Below, in pieces: positions 1-8,278 of a stretch of 64,000 nt of DNA. Origin of the DNA: Paenibacillus sp. G2S3. GTDB lineage: Bacteria; Bacillota; Bacilli; Paenibacillales; Paenibacillaceae. The notes beneath the pieces are model-generated. The model was not told the origin of the DNA and did no database searches. It worked only from the letters and a program-made list of their open reading frames with translations. A program made the position numbers and the translations under genes. The DNA lies in NCBI RefSeq assembly GCF_030123105.1, contig NZ_CP126095.1, positions 4,216,001-4,280,000 of the forward strand, read 5' to 3'. Each line of letters starts with the position of its first letter. Within the stretch, counting starts at the first letter, position 1.

Positions 1-429
1 TTGATCCAGCCTCAATTCTCCCAACACAATCTGTTCAGTCGTCTTTTCTTCAATAATCTGTGCGTCAAAATGATGTACCCGCCGCAGTAATGCTCCTGCA
101 CGAGCTACAATTTCTAATGGATTAAACGGTTTGGAAATATAATCGTCGGCACCGAGCTCCAGACCCAGAATTTTGTCGTAATGTTCGCTTTTGGCAGATA
201 AAAACAACACCGGAAAATGATGAGCTTCACGAATCTTCTTCAATAATTGCAGTCCATCTAGTCCAGGCATCATAATATCAAGAATCGCCAAATCAATTTT
301 ATGGTTCTGTACTTGCTTTAACGCTTCAGTCCCACTGTTCGCTTCCACAATGTTGTACTCTTTCTCTAAATATAATCTCAACAATTCCACAATTTCTGCT
401 TCGTCATCTGCGATTAGAATTGTATACAC
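1..429 (-). CDS. OmpR/PhoB-type response regulator (partial)
   Basis: Only the first 143 codons lie in the window; the reading frame runs off the left edge. The protein begins with an acidic pocket (ADDE), then the phosphoacceptor segment LAILDIMMPGLDG and the conserved lysine in YISKPF, so it is a complete receiver domain. The last visible residues enter the linker to what should be a winged-helix DNA-binding domain. I chose the GTG at 429 because GGGGTGA lies just upstream and the only nearby upstream ATG meets a stop within two codons. The partner kinase is presumably outside the window. Receiver assignment is firm; OmpR subfamily and target are inference. Confidence 0.9.
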   Translation of the reverse strand, partial: MYTILIADDEAEIVELLRLYLEKEYNIVEANSGTEALKQVQNHKIDLAILDIMMPGLDGLQLLKKIREAHHFPVLFLSAKSEHYDKILGLELGADDYISKPFNPLEIVARAGALLRRVHHFDAQIIEEKTTEQIVLGELRLDQ

Positions 430-449
430 AGTAATCACCCCATCTAACT

Positions 450-464
450 ATAATCTTCGATTAT
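450..464. promoter_or_regulatory. 6-3-6 inverted repeat upstream of the response regulator
   Basis: ATAATC-TTC-GATTAT is a perfect inverted repeat about 20 bases upstream of the GTG start. It could be an operator or merely A+T-rich promoter sequence. Confidence 0.25.
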
Positions 465-624
465 TAAACCCACCTAAATCCAATCTAAAGAATAGCTAAA
501 TTATTACATCAATCAACTTCTTATATCTAAATAAAAATCGCACACAGGAACTCGTCCCATGTACGATCGTAAAATTCCAGAAATCTAAACATCAGCTGGC
601 AAGTATAGAGACCCTCTGTGTCTT

Positions 625-1464
625 TTAAAAAGCTACCCCAATTCCACCTTCACCAGCATAGGTTCCCATTACAGGCCCCATACTTGAGAGTAAAACCTCT
701 TTGAATGGGTGCTTTTGTAAAATGCGTTCTTTAATCTCAAGCGCAAGCTTCTCACAGTTACTGTGTACTATAGCGATAACAGCCTTCTCGTAGTCATGCT
801 GCTTCTCATCCAAATGCGCAAGCAGCCGGTTTAATGCCTTTGGAAGACCCCGGGTCTTCTCCACTACCTCAACAGTACCCTCTTCGCTGATTTTAAGCAG
901 TAGTTTAATATTTAGCACGGAAGCAACCGCTCCTGATATCCGGCTTAGACGTCCGCCCTTCATTACATTCTCAAGTGTATCCAGTGTAAAATATGCGCGA
1001 ACTTCATCCATTTGCTGAAGCACCTTGTCCTTCAGTTCCTGCAGACTTGAACAAGTCTGTGACCATTTCGCCGCAAGGCCCACGATCAGCGACAACCCGC
1101 CAGAAAAGGTCTTGGAATCTATAACCTCTATCGCATTGGTGTGTCCTTCTTCTTGGTACATTTCCATAGCGATCATAGCCGTCTGATAAGTGCTACTAAT
1201 ATTAGAGGACATACAAATGACCATAATGTCAGTACCTTCCTCTACTTGCCTGAATGTCTCAAGGAATTGGTTTGGACTTGGACTTGCCGTAGTAGGTAGC
1301 TCCTTGGATTCGCTCATTTTAGCATAAAAGGTTTTCGTATCCGTATCCGCAGGCATTAACTCATGCCCAAAATGAACCGGTAGATGGACCACGGAAACAT
1401 TATACTTCTCCATGTAGTCAAGGGGTAGGTCAGAACCGCTATCTGTTATGATCTTGATTGCCAT
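625..1464 (-). CDS. degV: DegV family fatty-acid-binding protein
   Basis: 279 residues, the usual DegV length. Family marks are the N-terminal TDSGSDLP (7-14), the TASPSP loop (59-64), SSNISSTYQ (86-94) and the glycine-rich C-terminus GEGGIGVAF. DegV (FakB-like) proteins bind an acyl chain and present it to the kinase FakA, which makes acyl-phosphate for phospholipid synthesis. There is no fakA here, so the gene stands alone. It is cytoplasmic, with no signal peptide. The start has AAAGGAG upstream at a rather long spacing of about 12 bases. Ligand specificity cannot be read. Confidence 0.92.
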   Translation of the reverse strand: MAIKIITDSGSDLPLDYMEKYNVSVVHLPVHFGHELMPADTDTKTFYAKMSESKELPTTASPSPNQFLETFRQVEEGTDIMVICMSSNISSTYQTAMIAMEMYQEEGHTNAIEVIDSKTFSGGLSLIVGLAAKWSQTCSSLQELKDKVLQQMDEVRAYFTLDTLENVMKGGRLSRISGAVASVLNIKLLLKISEEGTVEVVEKTRGLPKALNRLLAHLDEKQHDYEKAVIAIVHSNCEKLALEIKERILQKHPFKEVLLSSMGPVMGTYAGEGGIGVAF

Positions 1465-1635
1465 AATATAAGTACTCTCCTTTCAATATCAGTACTATTA
1501 TAGCTATCGCCAAATGAAATCTCCAGTAACCAATATAACTTGAAAAATCCTTCAATTTGTGCTTATGTCTTTCTTCCTTAACTTGTCCTAATATGATATG
1601 GTTTATGAATAAGCGTATAGAAATGGAGTGTATGT

Positions 1636-1860
1636 ATGAGTAAGGGAAGAGTATGGAACCGAGGCAAGCATGATGGAACAGGACTATCAAGAAAAAAAAG
1701 CATGGATCAAGAAGTTACAACATCTACTGAAACAGAAGCGACTGAAGCTTCAAATGAACCGTCAAATGCCAGAATTGATACAGTTAAACCGATGAATCGT
1801 ACGAACTGGGTAACTCGTCCTGCACGGGTTATCAATAAAGATTCCAAAAACAAACAATAA
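1636..1860 (+). CDS. small hydrophilic protein of unknown function
   Basis: 74 residues with no recognised domain, signal peptide or membrane segment. The N-terminus is basic (MSKGRVWNRGKHDG), the middle is Ser/Thr/Glu-rich and low in complexity, and the C-terminus is basic again. GGAG lies about seven bases before the ATG, and a strong terminator begins eight bases after the stop, which supports a real monocistronic gene. It is convergent with the MFS transporter gene. It looks intrinsically disordered; I do not recognise the family. Confidence 0.5.
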   Translation: MSKGRVWNRGKHDGTGLSRKKSMDQEVTTSTETEATEASNEPSNARIDTVKPMNRTNWVTRPARVINKDSKNKQ

Positions 1861-1868
1861 CTATGACA

Positions 1869-1910
1869 AATAGGGTTTCAGAACTTGTCCCTGAGTTCCG
1901 AAACCCTATT
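1869..1910. terminator. bidirectional rho-independent terminator
   Basis: A near-perfect stem (AATAGGGTTTC-A-GAACT paired with AGTTC-C-GAAACCCTATT) is followed by a T-run on the plus side and an A/T-rich flank on the other. It serves both the small protein (plus) and the MFS gene (minus). Confidence 0.85.
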
Positions 1911-1936
1911 TTTATATGTTCTTAAACGTAGGTAGT

Positions 1937-3172
1937 TTACATAATTACATCCGTACGCTTATACAAAACGAGTATGGCCGCTGCTATAAGAATCATCCCC
2001 ATAAAAGCAGGTGCGGCATGGCCAAGTAATACATAAATCTGACCTCCAATAATAGGCCCAATCATTCTTGCTAAAGCCTGAATAGATTGGCTACCTCCTT
2101 GAATCCTACCTTGTTCACTAGAATCTACAGACTTGGAAAGCATCCCATTAAATGAAGGCCCAAAGATCGAATCCCCAAAACCAAATATAAACATTCCAGC
2201 AATAAAAAGAGGATAGAATGCGAACAAAGCAGATAGCGCAATAAAACTGTAGCCTATAATTTCCGAAGCCATTCCAAGAATGGCTATACGTTTATCACTG
2301 AGTTTCTTCAAAAGCTTTGGCATGATCAAACCTTGTGAAATGATGTCCTGGAGACCCATTATTGAAAACATAAGTCCGATTAGTGCAGGCTTCCAGCTGA
2401 AAGTATCCATCGTAAATTGAGAAAATACTGCCTGTAAAGATCCGTTAGGTATCCATAGTAAAAATGCTGAGACTAGCAGCCTATTTAAGTTTTTCATGGA
2501 AAGTAAGTTTGCAAGCTGTGAAAATGGATTCAGTCTTACAAAGGTAATCTCCTTCAGTCTATTCTTCTTGGCAAGGCTCTCAGGCATAAAAAAGAATCCA
2601 TAAACAACATTCAATAAAGTTATGATTGCTCCAAAATACAAGGGTACACAATAACCAAACTTAGCAAGTAATCCGCCTATAGTTGGGCCGATGACGGTGC
2701 CTACACCTACAACTGCACTCACCCATCCGAAGTATTTGGTTCTCTGTTCTGCAGGAATGATGTCTGCAAAATATGCGAAGATCGTGCTTATGCTCCCGCC
2801 TGTTATACCTTCGATTATGCGTCCAGCAAATAGTACCCATAGAGCCCCTCCTATACCAAAAACCAAGTATCCGATGGCGGAACCCAAAAGGCATACTAAG
2901 AGTAATGGACGCCGGCCAAATTTGTCGCTCAAAGCTCCAAGTGCAGGGGCCGCAAAAAATACGCAGACTGCATAAACAGAGGTCAGAAGCGTAACTACTA
3001 TAGCTTGTTCTCCCGGACTGCTTGTATAGGGCTGCACTAAAAATGGGACGACAGGCATTATGATACTAAAGCCTATTCCGCAAAGAAACACAGAGATAAG
3101 ACCGAATATTAATGCGTGTTTATCTACGGATTGCCCTGTGTTCTGATCATTGTGTGATTTAAATATGGACAT
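1937..3172 (-). CDS. MFS transporter, TetA-like DHA1 family
   Basis: 411 residues with about twelve hydrophobic segments. Diagnostic motifs are the cytoplasmic loop-2 signature GALSDKFGRRPLLL (motif A), DHA1 motif C-like glycines in GVGTVIGPTIGG, and a repeat of the loop motif in the second half. It resembles TetA/multidrug antiporters that export drugs for protons across the cytoplasmic membrane. It lies downstream of a marR gene on the same strand, with its own promoter inside the shared operator-like repeat. The substrate is unknown; tetracycline resistance should not be assumed. Confidence 0.88.
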   Translation of the reverse strand: MSIFKSHNDQNTGQSVDKHALIFGLISVFLCGIGFSIIMPVVPFLVQPYTSSPGEQAIVVTLLTSVYAVCVFFAAPALGALSDKFGRRPLLLVCLLGSAIGYLVFGIGGALWVLFAGRIIEGITGGSISTIFAYFADIIPAEQRTKYFGWVSAVVGVGTVIGPTIGGLLAKFGYCVPLYFGAIITLLNVVYGFFFMPESLAKKNRLKEITFVRLNPFSQLANLLSMKNLNRLLVSAFLLWIPNGSLQAVFSQFTMDTFSWKPALIGLMFSIMGLQDIISQGLIMPKLLKKLSDKRIAILGMASEIIGYSFIALSALFAFYPLFIAGMFIFGFGDSIFGPSFNGMLSKSVDSSEQGRIQGGSQSIQALARMIGPIIGGQIYVLLGHAAPAFMGMILIAAAILVLYKRTDVIM

Positions 3173-3220
3173 TTATGTTCACTCCTAAAGTTACTGTTTT
3201 GATTCCTAGGAAACATGTTT

Positions 3221-3252
3221 ATCGTATCGTCTTTTTGTTTCCTTGTCAACAA
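3221..3252 (-). promoter_or_regulatory. promoter and MarR operator candidate of the MFS gene
   Basis: On the minus strand there is a -35 TTGACA (3249-3244), a 17-base spacer and a -10 TACGAT (3226-3221). The -35 sits inside TTGTTGACAAGGAAACAA, an inverted repeat with TTGTT/AACAA arms. The same element recurs ahead of marR (19 of 21 bases identical). Binding would occlude the -35. Assignment to the neighbouring MarR protein is inference. Confidence 0.6.
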
Positions 3253-3259
3253 AATAATA

Positions 3260-3300
3260 ACAATAAAAATGCAGCTCGTTCTCCAAAGAGCCCGGCTGCC
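3260..3300 (-). terminator. weak terminator after marR
   Basis: An imperfect G+C-rich hairpin (GCAG...GCTC with GAGCTGC) is followed on the minus strand by ATTTTTATT. It lies between the marR stop and the MFS promoter, which fits two transcripts rather than one. The stem is bulged. Confidence 0.4.
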
Positions 3301-3326
3301 TGTGGTTCATTTTCATGATTTAGATT

Positions 3327-3800
3327 TTATTCCGATTTAATATCTTTGCCCTGTTTCTTTATTTCCGCATCCAAATGACTACTATACTTTTCCACGAAAC
3401 TAAGCATACTATCAAATTGTTCCTCGGTTATCTGCTCAAAGACGACTTTATCCCGCTCTTGAAACTCTTTGTGCAGGTCCTCATGGATTTTATAAATTAC
3501 TTTTCCTTGTTCAGTAAGCCTAAAATAAATTTCTTTCTTGTTATCCGACTTCTGATAGCTTTCGATCAGGCCTTTTTCTATGAGCTTCTTAGTTAATTTA
3601 CTTATGGCACCTCGGGTCATAAAAAAGGACTCCGCAAGTTTTGTTACGTTGGAATCTACATTTTTTTCAATGTATTCGATACAATGTACTTCAGAAGAAG
3701 TATACCCCTTAAGACTATCTTCCATCTTATCTTTGTTAAGCCAAACCATCTTATTATATAGGTCCCTGACACCCATTAGAATCTGTTCTTCTTTGTTCAT
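3327..3800 (-). CDS. MarR family transcriptional regulator
   Basis: 157 residues from the ATG at 3800, preceded by GGGAGGA at six bases; the longer frame opening at 3833 lacks such a site. The fold is the MarR winged helix: a recognition helix region (VTKLAESFFMTRGAISKLTKKLIEKGLIE) and a wing (KKEIYFRLTEQGK), followed by a helical dimerisation tail. MarR proteins usually repress their own gene and a neighbouring efflux pump, releasing DNA on ligand binding. The shared repeat before this gene and before the MFS gene supports that role. Confidence 0.9.
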   Translation of the reverse strand: MNKEEQILMGVRDLYNKMVWLNKDKMEDSLKGYTSSEVHCIEYIEKNVDSNVTKLAESFFMTRGAISKLTKKLIEKGLIESYQKSDNKKEIYFRLTEQGKVIYKIHEDLHKEFQERDKVVFEQITEEQFDSMLSFVEKYSSHLDAEIKKQGKDIKSE

Positions 3801-3834
3801 GACCTGTCCTCCCACCCACTCTTGCATTAACAAT

Positions 3835-3871
3835 ATTATATCACATTAATTTTTTGTTTCCATTTCAACAA
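3835..3871 (-). promoter_or_regulatory. marR promoter and second operator copy
   Basis: An extended -10 (TGATATAAT, TATAAT at 3840-3835) precedes marR. Upstream at 3871-3851 lies TTGTTGAAATGGAAACAA plus AAA, matching the element before the MFS gene at 19 of 21 positions. This suggests autoregulation. Confidence 0.55.
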
Positions 3872-3908
3872 TAATCAAAATAATTAATTCAGGAATTGTG
3901 CTAACAGC

Positions 3909-3954
3909 AAAAAGGGTTCCGAAACGGAAATCCTTCCGTATCAAAACCCTTTTT
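3909..3954 (-). terminator. terminator after the FusB-type gene
   Basis: AAAAAGGGTT pairs with AACCCTTTTT, and an inner ACGGAA pairs with TTCCGT. The run of T is on the minus strand side, 50 bases after the stop. Confidence 0.8.
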
Positions 3955-4004
3955 GTCTATAGTCTGATGCTGCCCACAAAGGCAGCCTTTGCTAATCCTT
4001 ACAA

Positions 4005-4652
4005 TTATGCACGAGTGGAGAGAATGAATCTCTCTAGTGCTGCTGTATCCGTAATCCTATGATTACATTCTTGGCTCTCTGTGCATATATATTGGCCAAT
4101 GGAGGAGTAATCATCCGGTGAAGATTTCGCAAGCCTGGTCTTGACCGTAAAGAAGGCAAGCTGCTGCTGCCGATTACAGAACAGGCAATACCCCTTCTTG
4201 TTCATCGGCGTCATTCTACCTTCGATACCTATAAACTGCCCTTCGAACGGATATACAATAAATAATTTATTGGTAGCAATATCTATCCAGCTCAAATATG
4301 TCATATATCGAAAGTCGATTGCTGATAAATCAGGTACTCTCAGCTTCTTATTCTTAGGGAATAACTTCTGAATCTGTTTCGGTGTAATCTGTGGAAAAGG
4401 TTCTAAATAAGGCTCTAATCCACTAAGATACTTCTGAAAATCGTATGCAGTCTCAAAGGTAGAAATTTGTTGCAGCATCTGCTGATGATTGTCAGTAAGC
4501 GTTGGAAAAGCTTCAACAACGTTCAAGGCTGAACGATATCTTACCGTCTCCAAGACTCTTCGATCCGCTACAGTTCGCAGTGTTTTTAGAAGGAAGTCTG
4601 TTTGTTTTTTAATAAAATTATATTGATGGTTTCTAATAAATGGTGTATTCAT
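4005..4652 (-). CDS. FusB/FusC-type EF-G-binding protein
   Basis: 215 residues, against 213 for FusB. A helical N-terminal half is followed by a C-terminal zinc-finger domain with cysteines at 156 and 159 (CLFC) and a CNH at 196-198, plus Cys190; this spacing matches the FusB treble-clef site. FusB-type proteins bind elongation factor G and release it from ribosomes stalled by fusidic acid. Chromosomal relatives in Gram-positive bacteria are often called FBP-domain proteins. The ATG at 4652 has AAGGGG at ten bases, and that site lies in an inverted repeat. A leader ORF lies upstream. Family call is confident; actual resistance is not shown. Confidence 0.88.
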   Translation of the reverse strand: MNTPFIRNHQYNFIKKQTDFLLKTLRTVADRRVLETVRYRSALNVVEAFPTLTDNHQQMLQQISTFETAYDFQKYLSGLEPYLEPFPQITPKQIQKLFPKNKKLRVPDLSAIDFRYMTYLSWIDIATNKLFIVYPFEGQFIGIEGRMTPMNKKGYCLFCNRQQQLAFFTVKTRLAKSSPDDYSSIGQYICTESQECNHRITDTAALERFILSTRA

Positions 4653-4840
4653 TGCTCTTCAGCCCCTTATATTTTGAAATTTCATAAGGTGCAAAGCCCA
4701 TTATTAGAAACGATAATATTTAGTTTGGGCGATCATCCATCCTATCGCACCTCACGCAAAGTATCGCCCTAATTTAGGCTTTGCGTGAGGAACCTCTAGC
4801 TAATGGGCAAACCAGCATTAGCACAGTACCACCTCCGATT
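4651..4840 (-). promoter_or_regulatory. putative translational attenuator before the FusB-type gene
   Basis: Several inverted repeats overlap on the transcribed strand. A 12-bp hairpin pairs 4790-4779 with 4761-4750. GGGCGAT in its loop (4769-4763) matches ATCGCCC (4733-4727). GCCCATTA (4808-4801) matches TAATGGGC (4703-4696). GCAAAGCC (4784-4777) matches GGCTTTGC (4698-4691). CCTTAT (4689-4684) pairs with ATAAGG (4670-4665), covering the Shine-Dalgarno AAGGGG. No T-run follows the hairpin, so control would act on translation. Pairings are visible; the switching order is inferred. Confidence 0.6.
4774..4824 (-). CDS. leader peptide of the FusB-type gene
   Basis: A 16-codon ORF beginning GTG (4824) encodes MLMLVCPLARGSSRKA and stops. 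GGAGGT lies six bases upstream. The last codons form the 5' arm of the 12-bp hairpin, and the middle codons hold a segment complementary to a region near the gene's ribosome binding site. Stalling here would change leader folding, as in inducible antibiotic-resistance genes. A start at the internal ATG (4818) is possible but spaced worse. Whether it is translated is unproven. Confidence 0.55.
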   Translation of the reverse strand: MLMLVCPLARGSSRKA

Positions 4841-4880
4841 ACATTCACGAAAAAAGTATAACAGGAATGTTTGAAATCGG

Positions 4881-5675
4881 CTAGACCAGGTTACCAACCT
4901 CTGCATCATCTCTGGAAGGTGCTTCACCAATGAGCTGCTTCAAAAGTTTCTTCATCATGACTGAAGCTTTCACTTTGGTGTGAAGACAAGGCGAAAGCTC
5001 AATTTCGTAGTTGCCTTGCTTAATGGTTTCTTTCAATTTCTCAACCGTCGAGCAGGTAATATTCAACCGATTCAGAACACTCCCATATTGCAGGCATTGA
5101 TGACTGTCGCTACCGGCAATTACAGGTACACCAAGCTTCTCTGCAAATGGAGTAATTAGGTTCTTGTAAGTCTCCGCCCCTTGCATGTAAATATCCTTTG
5201 CATTGAAATCAAAAGCATCTAATCTCCGAAGCAGCTCCGGGTCCAGTTGATGTAATGGCGTAGAAGTTCGGAATGGGTGGGCTCCGATTTTCCAAAGGTT
5301 ATGTTCGTCAGCCATGTCCAGTAGATCCTTGAAAGGAATAAAATTCCCCTCCACTGTATGCTCATCCAGTAAAGCGCGAACGGCTAGAACATTCTCCTTA
5401 AGTCCGATCAGCAGGATATGACCTGTCTCCGCAATATCCACTTCCATACCTGGAAACAATTTTAGCCCGTTCACATCATAATAATGCCCATTATAAGGAT
5501 AAGTCTGGTCCAGTGCCTCATACATCGCATAGAAATTAGAAGTGTTAAAGTGCTCGGTCAAAGCCACAGCCTGTAATCCATTCGCTTTCGCCTCAAACAT
5601 CATTTCAGCAAAATATTCAGGGGAAAAGGTCGATTTCTTAGATAATTTACCGTGGGTATGCAGATCAATATTCAT
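4881..5675 (-). CDS. PHP-domain metal-dependent phosphoesterase
   Basis: 264 residues from the ATG at 5675 (AAAGGAG about ten bases upstream); a longer frame to 5762 overlaps ecfT and lacks support. The PHP metal motifs are present: DLHTH near the N-terminus, TEHF, the histidine in IGAHPF and the terminal GSDSH. PHP proteins hydrolyse phosphoesters such as nucleotides or sugar phosphates using two or three metals. It is the last gene after the ECF importer, 34 bases behind ecfT, so it may process the imported compound. The exact substrate is unknown. Confidence 0.85.
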   Translation of the reverse strand: MNIDLHTHGKLSKKSTFSPEYFAEMMFEAKANGLQAVALTEHFNTSNFYAMYEALDQTYPYNGHYYDVNGLKLFPGMEVDIAETGHILLIGLKENVLAVRALLDEHTVEGNFIPFKDLLDMADEHNLWKIGAHPFRTSTPLHQLDPELLRRLDAFDFNAKDIYMQGAETYKNLITPFAEKLGVPVIAGSDSHQCLQYGSVLNRLNITCSTVEKLKETIKQGNYEIELSPCLHTKVKASVMMKKLLKQLIGEAPSRDDAEVGNLV

Positions 5676-5709
5676 GTCTAATTCGTCTCCTTTGAGCTTA
5701 TGAGTGATG

Positions 5710-6543
5710 TTAATATACCAGTTTAGGGTAGAGGTATCCGATCCAGAAAAGCAAAATAACATAAACGGTGGATCCAGATAAAAAGTACCAGTTGGAGCGC
5801 TTCATTTTCAAATAAGATAACTTGATCTTCTTCACTTTCTTATTATTCAGACCGTAGCTAAATCCCCTAGTCTCAAGCGCCTCGATCGTGGTCCGGGAAC
5901 GTTTAGCGGTGTTTAGCATGAGTGGATAAAAAGCCAGGATCACAATGCGCAAATAATACGTTGCTGTTCTCCAATACAACAAACCATGTTGCAGCGGTCG
6001 TTGCCCTCTCAGTCTGAAGGATAACAAAATCTGATGGAATTCCTCCAATAACGTAGGCAAAATTCGATAACCATAAGATAAGCTGAAAGCAAATGTATCA
6101 GGAATCCCTAAGGATAGCAGGCCGTCGCTAAGTCTTTCCGGATCGAGACTGGAGAACACCGTAATACTCGCTAGTGATATCACTGAAAGCTTAAGTGTCA
6201 GCGTCAACATAGGCAGCAACGATTCAATTCCTCCGCCGAAAAAGAGAGACAGGATGAACATCCACCCAATTTGGCTGATTAATCCCAGACACAGTATAAA
6301 AATAATGTATGGGCTGACTCGGGAGAGGACAGTCGTTAAGACCATAAGCACGAACATCCCTAAGAGAACTGTACGGTTATGTACAAACCAAGGCACAATG
6401 GCAAAGAACAAATACCAAAGTAGCAGCGTTCGCGGGTCGAGCCTCCCCAGAAAAGTACTGCTGCTGTTATAAGCAGTCCCTAAGAGTTCCAGTTTAATTT
6501 GTTCTACAGATATACGGTCAAGTGCCCGTTTAACGGCTTCCAT
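5710..6543 (-). CDS. ecfT: ECF transporter T component (CbiQ-type)
   Basis: 277 residues with several membrane segments in the first two thirds and a cytoplasmic coupling region. The coupling helices carry LRLRGQRP and ALETRGFS, the Ala/Arg-Gly motifs that contact the ATPase grooves. EcfT is the scaffold linking the ATPases to the substrate-binding S component. It overlaps the upstream ATPase gene by 14 bases, so the two are translationally coupled. One more C-terminal hydrophobic segment (LSGSTVYVILLFWIGYL) ends the protein. Confidence 0.9.
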   Translation of the reverse strand: MEAVKRALDRISVEQIKLELLGTAYNSSSTFLGRLDPRTLLLWYLFFAIVPWFVHNRTVLLGMFVLMVLTTVLSRVSPYIIFILCLGLISQIGWMFILSLFFGGGIESLLPMLTLTLKLSVISLASITVFSSLDPERLSDGLLSLGIPDTFAFSLSYGYRILPTLLEEFHQILLSFRLRGQRPLQHGLLYWRTATYYLRIVILAFYPLMLNTAKRSRTTIEALETRGFSYGLNNKKVKKIKLSYLKMKRSNWYFLSGSTVYVILLFWIGYLYPKLVY

Positions 6544-8278
6544 GGATTGCAGCTACCTCCTTTTTCACTTCCACTAGACTTACGAATTCCTCTAAGCTGC
6601 TGCAAATTTCGGGCAAACCGAGCATACGACTCAGCTCCATCAATTGTGTCTGAGCCAGACCTGCCCTCCGTAATAGAAGTCCGTCAGCGAAGATTTCATC
6701 TTTCGTTCCGTCAGCAATAATCCTGCCTTGATGCATAACGATAATCCTAGTCGCCCATTCAGACACAAGCTGCATATCATGTGTCGCGATCACCACTGTC
6801 TCAACATGACTGCGAAGTGTATCCAGCACATGAACCATTTCCTGTTTGGTCGAAATATCCAGATTCGCCGTTGGTTCATCGAGCAGCATGACGGCAGGAC
6901 GAACAGCGGCACCAATGGCTAGCGATACTCGGCGCTGCTGCCCCCCACTCAGAAGTCGAGCGTCACGTTCTGCTAATTCATTGAGCCGGAAAGCTTTTAG
7001 CATTTCTGCTACTCTCTCTTCTGTGTCTGGTAGCTTCCGTGCCTTCAAATAATAAGCAATTTCTTTGCGTACAGAATCCTCAATAAACATTTCCTCTGGG
7101 TTCTGAAATACGTATGCTACGGTACTGGAGAGACGCTCGGGTGGCAGACCGTTCACGGTCATCCCTTTCACATTTACGGTTCCAGCTGTAGGTCTGACAA
7201 TTCCAGCAATCAGCTTCATTAAAGAAGATTTGCCCGCTCCGTTGTTGCCAATAAGAGCGATAGACTCACCCTGCCGCAGATCTAGCTGAACACCATTCAA
7301 GACTGGATGCATCGTCTTATGAATCGTACGGTATGAGAGGTGTACATTCTCCATCTGAACGACACTCTTCTCTTCCCGAATTACAGTAAGGGACTGCTCC
7401 TTCATATAGTCAGATGGATCATTTCTCTGGATCGCATGCTGCCGTAATATCATGTGGGCGTTCCCTTCTTCAGCACTCAAGGGAAGGAATTGGGTTAGCC
7501 GCGCATCAGATTGCAACAGCCAAGCTGCCCGAGTCACATCGGGGGGATAAATGCCCAGCTCCAGCAGTTCTTTTACAGATGAGAGAGCTTCACGCACCGG
7601 CTTCTGCCAGCGCATTCTCCCCTTATCCATCAGGACAACATGCTTACAATAGTCTGCAATAAATTCCGCATGATGTTCGATCACTACAATGGTCTTCCCA
7701 TGCTCCTCATTCAAACGGCGCAAAATATCATAGATATGGCGAGCATGCTGCGGATCCAGCTGAGCTACTGGTTCATCAATGACCAGAATTTCTGGATCCA
7801 TCGCTAATGCTCCGGCTAGAGCTAGCAAGTGTTTTTGCCCGCCACTCAATTGCCAGATGAATTCATTTCTTAAATCGCTAAGTCCGGTCAGCGCCAGTGC
7901 TCGCTCTCCCCGTTCCTTGTAATCGGCAAATCCATAATTGAGTGGCGTAAACGACACATCATCAAGAACCGTCGGACGCACCAATTGATTCTCAAAATCC
8001 TGATAAACATATCCTATATGCTTGGAAAGCTCAGCTACACTTTTCCCATCCGCCGGTTGTCCACAGATCGTCGCCTCTCCAGTGAAGTCCCCTGTGTAAT
8101 AATGAGGAATCAGGCCATTAAAGCATTTACACAGCGTGGATTTTCCCGAACCATTACTTCCTATAATGGCAATGAAATCTCCTTCTTCTAGCCGCAAGGA
8201 TACTTCTTGCAGTACAGGTTGTTCGGCTCCTGGATAAGTAAAGGTAACTCCGTTCAGTTCGAGTATTGAATTACGCAT
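6530..8278 (-). CDS. ECF transporter ATPase, two domains fused
   Basis: 582 residues made of two ABC ATPase domains in tandem. The first has Walker A GSNGSGKST (40-48), signature LSGGQKH and Walker B ILVIDEP; the second has Walker A GNNGAGKSS, signature LSGGQQR and Walker B VMLLDEP. Both keep the switch histidine (VIEHH; IATHD). This is an EcfA1-EcfA2 fusion, giving the asymmetric ATPase pair as one chain. It overlaps the S-component gene by 8 bases and ecfT by 14, so S-A-T are one transcription unit. Vitamins or precursors are the usual cargo of ECF systems. Confidence 0.92.
   Translation of the reverse strand: MRNSILELNGVTFTYPGAEQPVLQEVSLRLEEGDFIAIIGSNGSGKSTLCKCFNGLIPHYYTGDFTGEATICGQPADGKSVAELSKHIGYVYQDFENQLVRPTVLDDVSFTPLNYGFADYKERGERALALTGLSDLRNEFIWQLSGGQKHLLALAGALAMDPEILVIDEPVAQLDPQHARHIYDILRRLNEEHGKTIVVIEHHAEFIADYCKHVVLMDKGRMRWQKPVREALSSVKELLELGIYPPDVTRAAWLLQSDARLTQFLPLSAEEGNAHMILRQHAIQRNDPSDYMKEQSLTVIREEKSVVQMENVHLSYRTIHKTMHPVLNGVQLDLRQGESIALIGNNGAGKSSLMKLIAGIVRPTAGTVNVKGMTVNGLPPERLSSTVAYVFQNPEEMFIEDSVRKEIAYYLKARKLPDTEERVAEMLKAFRLNELAERDARLLSGGQQRRVSLAIGAAVRPAVMLLDEPTANLDISTKQEMVHVLDTLRSHVETVVIATHDMQLVSEWATRIIVMHQGRIIADGTKDEIFADGLLLRRAGLAQTQLMELSRMLGLPEICSSLEEFVSLVEVKKEVAAIHGSR

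Noticed and set aside
1439..1690. 83-residue ORF on the minus strand upstream of degV
   Set aside because: It overlaps the degV start and the oppositely oriented small gene, has no ribosome binding site and a composition like translated promoter DNA.
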